Shown: one piece after another, positions 44,012-53,001 of the stretch
How the letters are laid out: each line of letters opens with the position of its first letter
Position numbering within the stretch: position 1 is the first letter of the stretch
Origin: Planctomycetaceae bacterium
GTDB lineage: Bacteria > Planctomycetota > Phycisphaerae > Tepidisphaerales > Tepidisphaeraceae
Reading direction: 5' to 3'
NCBI GenBank assembly: GCA_027487775.1
Contig: JAIYCY010000031.1
Span: forward strand, 62,001 to 126,000
Length of the DNA: 64,000 bases
The notes under the pieces: model-generated
Seen by the model: only the letters and a program-made list of their open reading frames with translations
The model's database searches: none
Told to the model about the DNA's origin: nothing
Translations under genes and position numbers: made by a program

Positions 44012-45901
44012 TCACTTGCGACGACGCAAGGCGAGGATGCCCATGCCCGCAATCGCGCCGAGGGTGGCGGGCTCGGGGATTTGGTAGCTGACGAGCGGAC
44101 GCGGTCCGCCGCCGAAGGGATATTGCTCGGCGGTGACGGCGCGACCGAGCGCGCCGTTGAGTCGCGGAGCGGCGATGTAGTTTTCCAGTGCCTGCTGATA
44201 GGTGGCCGGCAGGATCTGGCGTGAGAGTCCGGTGAGCATGGTGTAGCTGTCCCCGCCGCTGGCGAGGAAGTCGATGGTGGCCAGATCGACATTGACCGCA
44301 CCCGCCTGAATCACGCCGTCGTCGATCATCAGGATCGGATTCTCACCGCCGAAGTCGAGGATCACATCGAGCACGCGACTGCCGACGGGCAGGCTGGCGT
44401 TGAAGCTGTACTTGATGCCAGAGACCTGCGCGAATCGGCCGTCGTTGTTGGCGATGTTGCTGACGCTGTGTTCGAGGATCTGCTTGAGGAGCGTCGGCGT
44501 GATGTCGGGGATGACGGTGACGAAGTTGGCGAACGCGTTGACCTGGAAGGTGGTGAGACGGCTCAGGTTGTCGGCAGCCGATGTGGCGGCGGGGATGAGC
44601 GAATCGTTGCGGATGCCGCCGCCGTTCTGCAGACCGATCATCGGGCGCGGCTGGCCTTCGGCGGTGTTGGTGTTCAGTCCGCTGGCTTGCAGTTGACGCT
44701 GCGCTTCCCAGACGAGCGAGTCGGCGACGAGGTTGCCGAGGTTGGTTTCCGAGCGACGGATGCCGGTGTTGTTGGGACCGTTGCGACGACCTTCGAGTTC
44801 GACGGTGCTACGACCGACCGCCGACGCGCCGAGACCGGCGATATGCTGGGCGACGGGGTTGACCACATGTTGCTGGATGGTGGCATCGGCATCGACGCCG
44901 TTGATGGGGTCGGCGGACTTGGAGGCGACGCGGACCGGGTTTCCGGTCGCGACGGTGACGTTGCCCGCGTTATCGAAAGTCAGATCGAGCTTGCCGACAT
45001 ATTTATAGAATCCGCCGGTACCGACGAGTTGAACGGTGCTGCCGTCGGCGTCGTTGACGCGAAGCGGGTATTGATTGGCGAGTCCGCCGAGCGTGGCCGG
45101 TCGGGTATCGCCGGGCACAAGGACAGCGTTGCTGTTGGCGACGAGTTCACCGCCCCCACCGCTGATGACGACATCCACGCCGCGCAGTTGCGGGATCATG
45201 GCGATGTCGTTGTTGATCGACTGCTGCTGACCCATGACGATGATCTTGTTGACCGGATCCACGCCGGGCGCGCCGTTGCGAAGTCGATCGACCTCCGCCT
45301 GCACGGTGCCGACGACGTTGGGATCGACGGAGACGCCACCGGGCGAGCTGATCGAGGCGAGGTTGGGCACCATGATGCCGACGATGCCGACCTTTTGTCC
45401 GCCGACTTCGACGACATGGCTCTTGACGAGCTTGTTGCCGACGAGGCTCGCAAGCGTCGGCTCGCTGGTGTAATCGACGTTGGCGCCAACGAACTTGTTG
45501 CCGGCATCGAACGTGTCAAAGAATCGACGCGCGACCGACGGCCCGAAGTCGAATTCGTGATTCGCCGGGGCGTGTGCGTCATAGCCGATGAGGTTCTGGG
45601 CGACGGCGTCATAGAACGGCGCGGCGGGGTTGGAGAGCGTGGCGTCGAGTTGCGGCCCGGCGAGGAACATGTCGCCGTTGCTGAGCAGGAGCGTGTTCGG
45701 GTTGTTCGAGCGGATTTGGTTCACGAGCGTCGCAAACCTGGCAACTCCGCCGTACTGCTGCAGCGTCGCGGTGTCGCCCGCGCTGGTGAGGCGGGATTCA
45801 CCGTCGGAATGGTGAAGCAGGGTGAGCGAGAATTCGGCATGCGCGATACCAGCAAGGGTCGCCATGGCGGCGGTGGTCAAGACGAGGGTCTTCGAACGCA
45901 T
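44012..45901 (-). CDS. Exported 5'-nucleotidase/metallophosphatase with PEP-CTERM tag
   Basis: A 629-residue protein with a signal peptide (LVLTTAAMATLAGIAHA) and the calcineurin-like metallophosphatase domain: LTLLHHSDGESRL, NTLLLSNGDMFLAGP and HAPANHEFDFGP carry the metal ligands. The 5_nucleotid_C domain follows (RRSETNLGNLVADSLVWEAQ to the substrate loop INGGGIRND-like QNGGGIRNDSLIP). The C terminus YQIPEPATLGAIAGMGILALRRRK is an exosortase sorting tag. It would release phosphate from extracellular nucleotides. ATG 45901 with GGAGAGA upstream is the start; the frame to 45976 is unsupported. Confidence 0.9.
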   Translation of the reverse strand: MRSKTLVLTTAAMATLAGIAHAEFSLTLLHHSDGESRLTSAGDTATLQQYGGVARFATLVNQIRSNNPNTLLLSNGDMFLAGPQLDATLSNPAAPFYDAVAQNLIGYDAHAPANHEFDFGPSVARRFFDTFDAGNKFVGANVDYTSEPTLASLVGNKLVKSHVVEVGGQKVGIVGIMVPNLASISSPGGVSVDPNVVGTVQAEVDRLRNGAPGVDPVNKIIVMGQQQSINNDIAMIPQLRGVDVVISGGGGELVANSNAVLVPGDTRPATLGGLANQYPLRVNDADGSTVQLVGTGGFYKYVGKLDLTFDNAGNVTVATGNPVRVASKSADPINGVDADATIQQHVVNPVAQHIAGLGASAVGRSTVELEGRRNGPNNTGIRRSETNLGNLVADSLVWEAQRQLQASGLNTNTAEGQPRPMIGLQNGGGIRNDSLIPAATSAADNLSRLTTFQVNAFANFVTVIPDITPTLLKQILEHSVSNIANNDGRFAQVSGIKYSFNASLPVGSRVLDVILDFGGENPILMIDDGVIQAGAVNVDLATIDFLASGGDSYTMLTGLSRQILPATYQQALENYIAAPRLNGALGRAVTAEQYPFGGGPRPLVSYQIPEPATLGAIAGMGILALRRRK

Positions 45902-46034
45902 CAATCTCTCCTTCGGGGAAATGGGTTTGGCTGCAGACGAACGGGGCTGCAGACATGAGCAAAGTGTTTCAATCAAGCCGCACCGGCGGCCCGATGGGTG
46001 TCTGACTCGTGTTGGAATTCGAGATAAGGCTCGC

Positions 46035-46088
46035 TGGCAAGACGAGAATCACTGGAAAGGCCAGCTTCATTGGAAAGACGAGACCCGT
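46035..46088. repeat. Three degenerate tandem 18-bp repeats
   Basis: TGGCAAGACGAGAATCAC (46035-46052), TGGAAAGGCCAGCTTCAT (46053-46070) and TGGAAAGACGAGACCCGT (46071-46088), with about half of positions shared. A further partial copy may follow. Confidence 0.6.
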
Positions 46089-46310
46089 TGCCTGGACAGA
46101 TCGAAACCGGGCAAGCAGAAGCCGGGCCAATGACGGTCGATTCGCGCGGGACGAAGAACGGACTGCCGATGATCGGCCAACTCGATCGCGAGCGACGTGG
46201 GGCAAAGGTTCGGGGATGGAAGCGTGAACTCCGTTGCACGACCGAGGTATCGCCCGCCAATCCTCAGGTCAGATAAACGCCAGGTTCAATCTCTGCGAGC
46301 AACGTGTGAG

Positions 46311-46340
46311 CAATGGATGGGGATTACCCCGCTTCCATTG
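46311..46340. promoter_or_regulatory. Stem-loop in the leader of the mutase operon
   Basis: CAATGGA (46311-46317) pairs with TCCATTG (46334-46340), and GGGG (46319-46322) with CCCC (46327-46330), giving a two-part hairpin 170 bp upstream of the mutase small-subunit gene. It may be a leader structure or a terminator of the opposite strand; no known motif fits. Confidence 0.35.
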
Positions 46341-46509
46341 TGGCAATCTGACAGACATTCCCCCACACACCTGCGGCGGGTTGTCTCAGGGAAAGATTCG
46401 CACTTGCGATCTGGCCAATCGATCCTATCATCGGACTGAGTAATCCTTTGATCATCGCCCGTAGGAGGATCGTGTCGATCGCCGGGCGTTGGTCGTCTCA
46501 AGGTGCATC

Positions 46510-46920
46510 ATGCTCGACCCCACCCCCAAGGCACGCGTTCTCATTGGTAAGCCCGGACTCGACGGACACGATCGAGGGGCAAAATACGTCGCTCAAGTCT
46601 TGAGAGACGCCGGTTTCGAAGTGATCTACACCGGCATTCGACGCAGCCCCGAGCAGATCGTCGAGGCCGCCATTCAAGAGGACGTCGCGGGCATCGGACT
46701 CTCGCTCCTATCAGGCGCGCACAACGTCCTTTTCAAACGCGTCATCGATCTGCTCAAGGAACGCGGGGCCTCAGACATTGTCGTCTTCGGCGGTGGCACC
46801 ATTCCCCCCAAGGACATCCCCACACTCACCGCCATGGGCGTCAAGGCCGTGTTCACCCCAGGCACCCCAGCAAAACGAATCGTCGAAACCCTGGACACCC
46901 TCCTCGCCCAACCCGCCTAA
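46510..46920 (+). CDS. Methylmalonyl-CoA mutase, B12-binding small subunit
   Basis: A 136-residue cobalamin-binding domain. ARVLIGKPGLDGHDRGAKYVAQVLRDAGFEVIYTG carries the DxHxxG histidine that coordinates cobalt; GIGLSLLSGAHN has the SxL motif; VVFGGGTIPPKDIP the third. With the catalytic large subunit encoded at 48105 it forms the split, archaeal/Gram-positive-type mutase, rearranging succinyl-CoA and (R)-methylmalonyl-CoA. MeaB lies between the two subunits. ATG 46510 is the likely start; the longer frame from TTG 46489 lacks support. Confidence 0.93.
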   Translation: MLDPTPKARVLIGKPGLDGHDRGAKYVAQVLRDAGFEVIYTGIRRSPEQIVEAAIQEDVAGIGLSLLSGAHNVLFKRVIDLLKERGASDIVVFGGGTIPPKDIPTLTAMGVKAVFTPGTPAKRIVETLDTLLAQPA

Positions 46921-46977
46921 AGGCAAACAACCAGCAACGCCCAACGAATCATCAACCGCTAACAACTTCCTCCCCCG

Positions 46978-48093
46978 ATGCCCTACCACGGAGACATCCC
47001 GAACCTGATTGCCCAAACCGCCTCGCGCGGGCCGGCGTCGGTGCGGGCCGCGGCGAGGCTGATGTCGATTGTCACTGACCATCCCGAGAGGGTCGCCACG
47101 ATGCTCGCTGGCGCGACGCGCTGGCCGCAGCCTCGGCTGGTGCTGGGGATCACCGGCGCACCGGGCAGCGGCAAGAGCACGCTGACCGACCAGATGGCCG
47201 CAAGCTTCCGGGCTCGGCATCCTGATCGATTGCTCGGCATTCTGGCGGTGGACCCGTCCAGCCCCTTCACCGGCGGGGCCGTCCTCGGGGATCGCGTTCG
47301 CATGATGCGTCACGCGACCGACCCCAAGGTCTTCATCCGTTCGCTCGCATCGCGCGGGCATCTGGGGGGTCTTGCGCTCGGCGCGCGTGGTGTCGTACGG
47401 ATCATGGGCTTGCTCGGCTGCGACGTGGTCATTATCGAAACCGTCGGCGTGGGACAGTCCGAAGTCGAGATCGCGCAAAACGCCGACCTGACAGTTGTGG
47501 TGCTCGCACCGGGTCAGGGCGACAGCGTGCAGATGCTCAAGGCCGGTCTCATGGAAGCCGGCGACGTTTTTGTTGTCAACAAGGCCGACCGTCCCGACGC
47601 CGCGACGTTGCAGGCGAATCTGCTGAACATGCTGAAGATGGGCTGGATGGCGCGCGTCGATCTCTACCACGAAGAACTCACCTGCCACGGCCCGCAGATG
47701 CTCGTGGCGGGCCAGTCCGCCGACGGTGGCAAGGCACTGTCGAGCATCCCCGATCTCCCCCTCGATGCCGCCGCCCCTCCGCCCGTCTTTCTCACCAGCG
47801 CCACCAACGCGCAGGGTATCGAGCCGCTTGTGGATCACGTCGAATCGCGTGCTGCTCGCGATGCCGATGCCTGGCGTGCCCGTCGCGACACCCAAATCAC
47901 ACGCGAAGTCCGCGACGCCGTCCTCGAATCCGCTCGCAAGCGGATCGCCCATCTCATCGGTCGCAACGGCACGAGCCAGGCGACGCTCGCGCCCGTTCTC
48001 GAGGGTCGCATCAGCGTCGACGAACTCACCGATCAACTGATCCGACGTGCTCTCTCCGACATCGACACAACACACAGAATCCAACCCACGTGA
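46978..48093 (+). CDS. meaB: Methylmalonyl-CoA mutase-associated GTPase MeaB
   Basis: A 371-residue G3E-family GTPase that loads and protects the B12 cofactor of the mutase. Walker [10 protein letters not shown] is at 60-68, followed by [65 protein letters not shown] (the NKxD-like base motif NKAD) and [10 protein letters not shown]. The C-terminal helical part is the dimerisation region. Its stop lies 11 bp before the mutase large-subunit ATG. The annotated name ArgK is an older synonym for this family. Confidence 0.95.
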   Translation: MPYHGDIPNLIAQTASRGPASVRAAARLMSIVTDHPERVATMLAGATRWPQPRLVLGITGAPGSGKSTLTDQMAASFRARHPDRLLGILAVDPSSPFTGGAVLGDRVRMMRHATDPKVFIRSLASRGHLGGLALGARGVVRIMGLLGCDVVIIETVGVGQSEVEIAQNADLTVVVLAPGQGDSVQMLKAGLMEAGDVFVVNKADRPDAATLQANLLNMLKMGWMARVDLYHEELTCHGPQMLVAGQSADGGKALSSIPDLPLDAAAPPPVFLTSATNAQGIEPLVDHVESRAARDADAWRARRDTQITREVRDAVLESARKRIAHLIGRNGTSQATLAPVLEGRISVDELTDQLIRRALSDIDTTHRIQPT

Positions 48094-48104
48094 AAGGGCA
48101 AGCC

Positions 48105-49775
48105 ATGTCAGACAGCAACCTCGCCACGAATCTCAAGACCAGCCGCGACAAGTACGACGCCGCCGTCGCCAAGACGCTTGCGAAGTTCCCTGAGCAGCAG
48201 AAGACCTTCGTCAGCGCGTCCGGCTCGCCCGTGGAACGTCTCTATCTGCCCGAATCCGACCCGCGCGCCGCCTACACGGAACAACTCGGCTTCCCCGGAC
48301 AGTTCCCCTTCACGCGCGGCGTGCAGCCGACGATGTACCGCGGACGCTTCTGGACGATGCGGCAATACGCCGGCTTCGCAACGGCGGAAGAATCCAATCA
48401 GCGATACAAGTACCTGCTCGGCCAGGGCACGACGGGCCTTTCGGTCGCCTTCGATCTTCCGACACAGATCGGCTACGACTCCGACGATCCCGAAAGCCTC
48501 GGCGAGGTGGGCAAGGTCGGCGTCGCCATCGATTCGCTGGCCGACATGGAGACGCTCTTTGACGGCATCCCGCTCGACAAGGTGAGCACGTCGATGACGA
48601 TCAATTCGACCGCCGCCATTCTGCTGGCGATGTACATCGTCGTCGGTGAGAAGCAAGGCGTGACGCCCGAGAAACTCAACGGCACGATCCAAAACGACAT
48701 CCTGAAGGAATACATAGCCCGCGGAACCTATCGTTTTCCGCCCAAGCCATCGCTTCGACTGATCGCGGACATTTTCGAATACTGCACGAAAGAGGTTCCG
48801 AACTGGAACACGATTTCGATCAGCGGCTACCACATTCGCGAAGCCGGCTCGACCGCAGCTCAGGAGATCGGCTTTACGCTTGCGGATGCGATCTGCTACG
48901 TCGAGACGGCGCTGAAGGCAGGCCTCAAGGTCGATGAATTCGCTCCGCGGCTTGCGTTCTTTTTCGCGGCCCACTCGGATTTGTTTGAAGAGGTCGCCAA
49001 GTTCCGCGCGGCGCGTCGGCTTTACGCCCGGATCATGCGCGAGCGATTCAATGCCTCTGACAAGAGCTGCATGCTCCGCTTCCACACCCAGACCGGCGGG
49101 GTCACGCTGACTGCCCAGCAGCCCGACAACAACGTCGTCCGCGTGACGATTCAGGCGCTCGCCGCCGTGCTAGGCGGGACGCAGTCGTTGCACACCAACT
49201 CCAAGGACGAAGCCCTCGCGCTACCGACCGAAGAGTCTGTGACGGTCGCGCTGCGAACGCAGCAGATCGTCGCCTACGAAAGCGGCGTGACGAACACGAT
49301 CGACCCGCTGGCGGGAAGCTTTTTCGTCGAGCAACTCACCGATCGTCTCGAATCCGAAGCCAAGCAGTACATCGAGAAGATCGACGCGATGGGCGGCATG
49401 GTCGCGGCCATCGAGCGCGGATTCGTTCAGAAGCAGATCGAAGAATCGGCGTACCGCTTCGGCCAATCCATCGACTCCGGCGAGCGTGTGATCGTCGGGG
49501 TCAACAAGTTCACCTCGAAGAAGGAACCGGACATCGATCTGTTCGAAGTGCCGGAAGCGACGCAGAAGCGTCAGGTGGACAAGCTGAAATCAGTCAAGGC
49601 GAATCGCGACGCAAACAAGGTCAGGGCCGCCCTCTCCGCCGTGACGGAAGCCGCCCGCGGCGACGGCAACCTGATGCCGCCGATCCTCGACGCGGTCCGC
49701 GCTTACTGCACCGTCGGCGAGATCTGCCGCGCACTTGAAGGCGTCTTCGGGCAATACACAGAATCATTCAACTGA
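48105..49775 (+). CDS. Methylmalonyl-CoA mutase, catalytic large subunit
   Basis: A 556-residue TIM-barrel subunit. Signature segments are [67 protein letters not shown], the substrate-binding [29 protein letters not shown] and [52 protein letters not shown]. This isomer type rearranges methylmalonyl-CoA rather than isobutyryl-CoA, judged by the overall MCM-like pattern; confirming specificity needs an active-site comparison. ATG 48105 is favoured over GTG 48090, which overlaps meaB. Confidence 0.95.
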   Translation: MSDSNLATNLKTSRDKYDAAVAKTLAKFPEQQKTFVSASGSPVERLYLPESDPRAAYTEQLGFPGQFPFTRGVQPTMYRGRFWTMRQYAGFATAEESNQRYKYLLGQGTTGLSVAFDLPTQIGYDSDDPESLGEVGKVGVAIDSLADMETLFDGIPLDKVSTSMTINSTAAILLAMYIVVGEKQGVTPEKLNGTIQNDILKEYIARGTYRFPPKPSLRLIADIFEYCTKEVPNWNTISISGYHIREAGSTAAQEIGFTLADAICYVETALKAGLKVDEFAPRLAFFFAAHSDLFEEVAKFRAARRLYARIMRERFNASDKSCMLRFHTQTGGVTLTAQQPDNNVVRVTIQALAAVLGGTQSLHTNSKDEALALPTEESVTVALRTQQIVAYESGVTNTIDPLAGSFFVEQLTDRLESEAKQYIEKIDAMGGMVAAIERGFVQKQIEESAYRFGQSIDSGERVIVGVNKFTSKKEPDIDLFEVPEATQKRQVDKLKSVKANRDANKVRAALSAVTEAARGDGNLMPPILDAVRAYCTVGEICRALEGVFGQYTESFN

Positions 49776-49876
49776 ACGAAGTCTCATCCAACGATTCTCA
49801 GATCACCCGATCACGCAGACCTGGCAACTTCAAGTCGAGAACTCACAAACAACTCATGACCCGGAAAGACTTCGCC

Positions 49877-50287
49877 ATGATCAACGCAAAAGCAATCAAT
49901 CACATCGGGATCGCGGTCAAGAGCATCGACGAGCATCGCGCGTTTTATGAGACAATTCTTGGAGCCGTGTTTGAGGGAATTGAAGTGGTGGCGGACCAGA
50001 AGGTGAAGGTCGGCTTCTTCCGCGTCGGCGATGTTCGACTGGAGCTACTCGAGCCGACCGACCCGACGAGCACGGTGCAGCAGTTCATCGAGAGGAAAGG
50101 CGAGGGCCTGCATCACATCGCCTACACCGTCGAGAAGATCGAAGACCGCCTCACCGAATTGAAGGCCGGCGGGATTCGGTTGATCGACGAAGTGCCGCGA
50201 GCCGGCGCGCACCACACGCGGATCGCGTTCCTGCACCCCAAGGCGTCGGCGGGGATTTTGACTGAGCTGTGCGAGCCCACGCGCTAA
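49877..50287 (+). CDS. mce: Methylmalonyl-CoA epimerase
   Basis: Interconverts (R)- and (S)-methylmalonyl-CoA, linking the mutase product to the decarboxylase substrate. The 136-residue vicinal-oxygen-chelate protein has metal ligands His9 (INHIGIAV), His80 (EGLHHIAYTV) and Glu130 (LTELCEPTR), plus a VGDVRLELLEPTDPTSTV strand. ATG 49877 has GGAAAG eight bases upstream and gives standard length; the frame also contains ATG 49856. It lies between the mutase and the decarboxylase genes, consistent with its role. Confidence 0.95.
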   Translation: MINAKAINHIGIAVKSIDEHRAFYETILGAVFEGIEVVADQKVKVGFFRVGDVRLELLEPTDPTSTVQQFIERKGEGLHHIAYTVEKIEDRLTELKAGGIRLIDEVPRAGAHHTRIAFLHPKASAGILTELCEPTR

Positions 50288-50356
50288 GACCGTTCTCCCC
50301 CAGCGTCGTTTGGCAATCACCGTCAGGAAGTTTTAAGAGATCGAGGTCGTATCCAC

Positions 50357-51934
50357 ATGGCAGAAAAAGCAAGCAATGGCGTGAAGATCGTTTCGATGGT
50401 CGAACGAGTGAAGGAGCTGCGTGAGAGGCGTGCGGCACTGGAGCTGGGCGGAGGTCGCGAACGAATCGCCAAGCACAAGGCCGCTGGCAAGCTGACCGCC
50501 CGCGAGCGCGTCGATCATCTGCTCGATCCGGGGAGCTTTCAGGAGATGTACGGCTTCGCCCAGCATCGCTGCACACACTTCGGCATGGCGGACAAGGAAC
50601 TGCCCGCCGACGGTGTCGTGACTGGCGCTGGCGTGATCAACGGCAGACTCGTTCACATCGCGAGCCAGGACTTCACCGTCGCAGGCGGCGCCGCGGGCGA
50701 AATCCACTGTGACAAGATTGTCGAAATGATGAAGAACAGTTTGAAGACGGGCAGCCCGTTCGTTTTCGTCAATGACTCAGGCGGGGCTCGCATCCAGGAA
50801 GGTATCGACTCGCTCGCCGCCTATGGACGCATCTTTTTTCACAACACGCTCCTCTCCGGCGTTGTTCCGCAAGTCTCGCTCATCTGTGGCCCGTGCGCCG
50901 GCGGGGCCGCGTACTCACCCGCGCTGACCGATTTCATCATCCAGACGCGACACGCCCAGATGTTCATCACAGGTCCAAGCGTCATCAAGCAGGTCACCGG
51001 GCAGACCGTCAGCGCCGAAGAACTCGGCGGACCCGAAGCGCACATGCACTACTCGGGTGTCGTCCACTTCATCGCCGAGAACGATCACGAGGCCGTCGAC
51101 ATCTGCAAGCGGCTGCTCAGCTTTCTTCCGAGCAACAATCTCGAGGACCCACCCGCGTTGCCGCATGATCAGATGATCGCGCCCGATCCGTCGCTCAATA
51201 GCGTGATTCCCGACAATCCGCGTGCGGGCTACGACATGCATGACATCATCGCTCGACTCGTCGACAACGCCGACTTCCTGGAGGTTCAACGCGAGTATGC
51301 CAAGAACATGATCGTCGGATTTGCGCGGATCATGGGACGCACGATCGGCGTGATTGCCAATCAGCCCAATTTCCGTGCGGGCTGCCTCGACATCGATGCA
51401 TCCGACAAATCGAGTCGATTCATCCGATTCTGCAATGCGTTTAACATTCCGCTCGTCACGCTGGTCGATGTGCCGGGCTTCATGCCCGGCGTCGAACAGG
51501 AGTACGGGGGGATCATCCGACATGGCGCGAAGATGCTCTTTGCCTATTCGGCGGCGACGGTTCCGAAGATCACGGTGATCCTGCGCAAGGCCTATGGCGG
51601 GGCGTATCTGGCGATGTGCGGGAAGGATCTGGGCGCGGATCGATGCTGTGCCTGGCCGACAGCAGAGATCGCGGTCATGGGCGCCGAAGGTGCTGCCGAG
51701 ATCGTGTTTCGTCGCGAGATCGATGCCGCCCCCGATAAGGCCGCCAAACGTGCCGAGCTGATCGACCTCTATCGGAACACTTTCTCAACGCCCTACGTCG
51801 CGGCCGGTCGTCGCATGGTCGACGACGTGATCGAGCCCGCCGAAACGCGGAGGTATCTCGCCCTCGCGCTCGACTCGCTCATCACCAAACGCGATCTGCG
51901 TCCCGCCAAGAAGCACGGCCTGATCCCTCTGTAA
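50357..51934 (+). CDS. Carboxyltransferase subunit of Na+-pumping methylmalonyl-CoA decarboxylase (PccB/MmdA type)
   Basis: A 525-residue crotonase-fold carboxyltransferase: RERIAKHKAAGKLTARERVDHLLDPGSFQEMYGF, the acyl-CoA site SGGARIQEGIDSLAAYGRIF, CGPCAGGAAYSPALTDF, DVPGFMPGVEQEYGGIIRHGAKMLFAYSAATVPKITVILRKAYGGAYLAMCGKDLGADRC. PccB of propionyl-CoA carboxylase and MmdA of methylmalonyl-CoA decarboxylase are homologous. Here the decarboxylase reading is favoured, because gamma, biotin-carrier and beta membrane subunits follow directly and no biotin carboxylase is encoded. It would move the carboxyl of (S)-methylmalonyl-CoA to biotin. Confidence 0.93.
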   Translation: MAEKASNGVKIVSMVERVKELRERRAALELGGGRERIAKHKAAGKLTARERVDHLLDPGSFQEMYGFAQHRCTHFGMADKELPADGVVTGAGVINGRLVHIASQDFTVAGGAAGEIHCDKIVEMMKNSLKTGSPFVFVNDSGGARIQEGIDSLAAYGRIFFHNTLLSGVVPQVSLICGPCAGGAAYSPALTDFIIQTRHAQMFITGPSVIKQVTGQTVSAEELGGPEAHMHYSGVVHFIAENDHEAVDICKRLLSFLPSNNLEDPPALPHDQMIAPDPSLNSVIPDNPRAGYDMHDIIARLVDNADFLEVQREYAKNMIVGFARIMGRTIGVIANQPNFRAGCLDIDASDKSSRFIRFCNAFNIPLVTLVDVPGFMPGVEQEYGGIIRHGAKMLFAYSAATVPKITVILRKAYGGAYLAMCGKDLGADRCCAWPTAEIAVMGAEGAAEIVFRREIDAAPDKAAKRAELIDLYRNTFSTPYVAAGRRMVDDVIEPAETRRYLALALDSLITKRDLRPAKKHGLIPL

Positions 51935-51998
51935 ATCCGTGCTTCGCTTCACGCCCGATCCCAATGCGTTCGATCAACACTGGCCGAAAGACAACGAC

Positions 51999-52415
51999 AT
52001 GAACACTTACTTCATTCCCATCCTCGCCGAGATGACGTTTCGCGAGAAGTTCATCGACGCGACCACCATGACCGTTGTCGGCATGGGGATAGTCTTTCTC
52101 TCGCTCATTCTCATGGGCGAGATCTTCGCGCTGCTCAAGCGTTTCATGATGACGAATGAGCCGAAGCCCGAACCGGTCACCCCTCCGAAGATTGCCAATC
52201 CCGTTGCCCCAGAGCCGAGCGGCGTCGTCGATGCGAGCGGATCGTCTGATGTCGATCCGAGGCTGCTCGCCATTCTGACCGCCGCCGCGTTTGCGGTGGT
52301 GCGTCGGCCGGTCGCGATCAGACGGATCACGTTCATCAATCGCAACACCATCAGCGGCTGGACCGAAGCCGGTCGGACCGACATTCACAGTTCTCACTCT
52401 CCACGTTCCCGCTAA
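51999..52415 (+). CDS. Na+-pumping decarboxylase gamma subunit (OAD gamma type)
   Basis: A 138-residue protein with one transmembrane helix (TMTVVGMGIVFLSLILMGEIFALLKRF), followed by a proline-rich linker (PKPEPVTPPKIANPVAPEPS) and a C-terminal AILTAAAFAVVRRPVAIRRITFI segment. These features match the small OadG/MmdD subunits that hold the membrane and carrier parts together. The C-terminal region after the linker is longer than in typical gamma subunits. ATG 51999 precedes the first helix; the longer frame has no support. Confidence 0.8.
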   Translation: MNTYFIPILAEMTFREKFIDATTMTVVGMGIVFLSLILMGEIFALLKRFMMTNEPKPEPVTPPKIANPVAPEPSGVVDASGSSDVDPRLLAILTAAAFAVVRRPVAIRRITFINRNTISGWTEAGRTDIHSSHSPRSR

Positions 52416-52481
52416 GGCAATACGACGAACGCTCACCAAGAAGAATCATCCTCCCCAGGAAAGAACTCTCGAAAGGCTTGT

Positions 52482-52919
52482 ATGAAACTCCGCATCACAG
52501 TCGAAGGTCAAAGTTACGAAGTCGATGTCGAAGTGCTGGACGACGGCGCGGGCACAATGCCTGCAGGCGGACCGATGTACGGCTCGACGTCGGTCGGCGC
52601 GCGCACCGTCGCCCCGCCCGCGACCCCGAAGCCATCACCCGCACCGGCCCCCGCGCCCGCGGCCCCGAGTCGGGCCATCGACGTCGCGCCGTCGTCGGGT
52701 TCTGGCGAAAAGGTCGTCAAGGCCCCCATTGTCGGCACCATCGTCCAGCTCAAGGTCGCGCCGGGCGACACCATCGAAATCAATCAGGTCCTGCTCGTCA
52801 TGGAAGCCATGAAAATGGAAACCAACGTCGCCAGCCCGATCGCAGGCAAGGTCAAGGCGGTCCGCGTCTCGCCGGGCGATCCGGTCAAGAGCGGACAAGC
52901 CCTCGTCGAGTTCGAATGA
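52482..52919 (+). CDS. Biotin carrier protein of the decarboxylase
   Basis: A 145-residue acyl carrier. The N-terminal part (LRITVEGQSYEVDVEVLDDG) is followed by an Ala/Pro linker (about 40-65) and the biotinyl domain KAPIVGTIVQLKVAPGDTIEINQVLLVMEAMKMETNVASPI with the biotinyl lysine Lys111 in the MKM motif. It would carry CO2 from the carboxyltransferase to the membrane beta subunit. The biotin ligase gene three positions downstream probably modifies it. Family assignment is firm. Confidence 0.95.
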   Translation: MKLRITVEGQSYEVDVEVLDDGAGTMPAGGPMYGSTSVGARTVAPPATPKPSPAPAPAPAAPSRAIDVAPSSGSGEKVVKAPIVGTIVQLKVAPGDTIEINQVLLVMEAMKMETNVASPIAGKVKAVRVSPGDPVKSGQALVEFE

Positions 52920-53001
52920 TGCTCCGCCTCGGCGTTGCTCGTCTTACTCAGACCCGGCATCGCCTAGGCACGCATCTTCCTGATCTGAATCGGAGTCTTC
53001 G

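Larger units (their letters stand above)
45902..46509. other. 608-bp spacer before the mutase operon, no gene supported
   Basis: Holds three 18-bp degenerate repeats (46035-46052, 46053-46070, 46071-46088), a hairpin at 46311-46340 and short frames of biased composition. No cobalamin riboswitch (B12 box or its conserved pseudoknot segments) was recognised even though the downstream operon is B12-dependent. A tRNA-like stretch near 46395-46441 has a recognisable T-arm sequence but no acceptor pairing, so it is not annotated as a gene. Confidence 0.55.

Noticed and set aside
44468..45958. Plus-strand frame of 496 codons opposite the nucleotidase gene
   Set aside because: Antisense shadow of a gene with signal peptide, catalytic motifs and a sorting tag; the shadow has no such features.
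46395..46441. tRNA-like segment; the plus-strand frame reads IRTCDL as tRNA antisense frames often do
   Set aside because: A T-arm-like stretch is present with four of five pairs, but acceptor and anticodon stems do not form and spacing is about six bases short. At best a decayed tRNA.
50357..51934. Propionyl-CoA carboxylase beta subunit (biosynthetic or propionate-oxidising direction)
   Set aside because: Sequence alone allows it, but the gamma, biotin carrier and beta membrane subunits directly follow and a biotin carboxylase is absent, so the decarboxylase reading was preferred.
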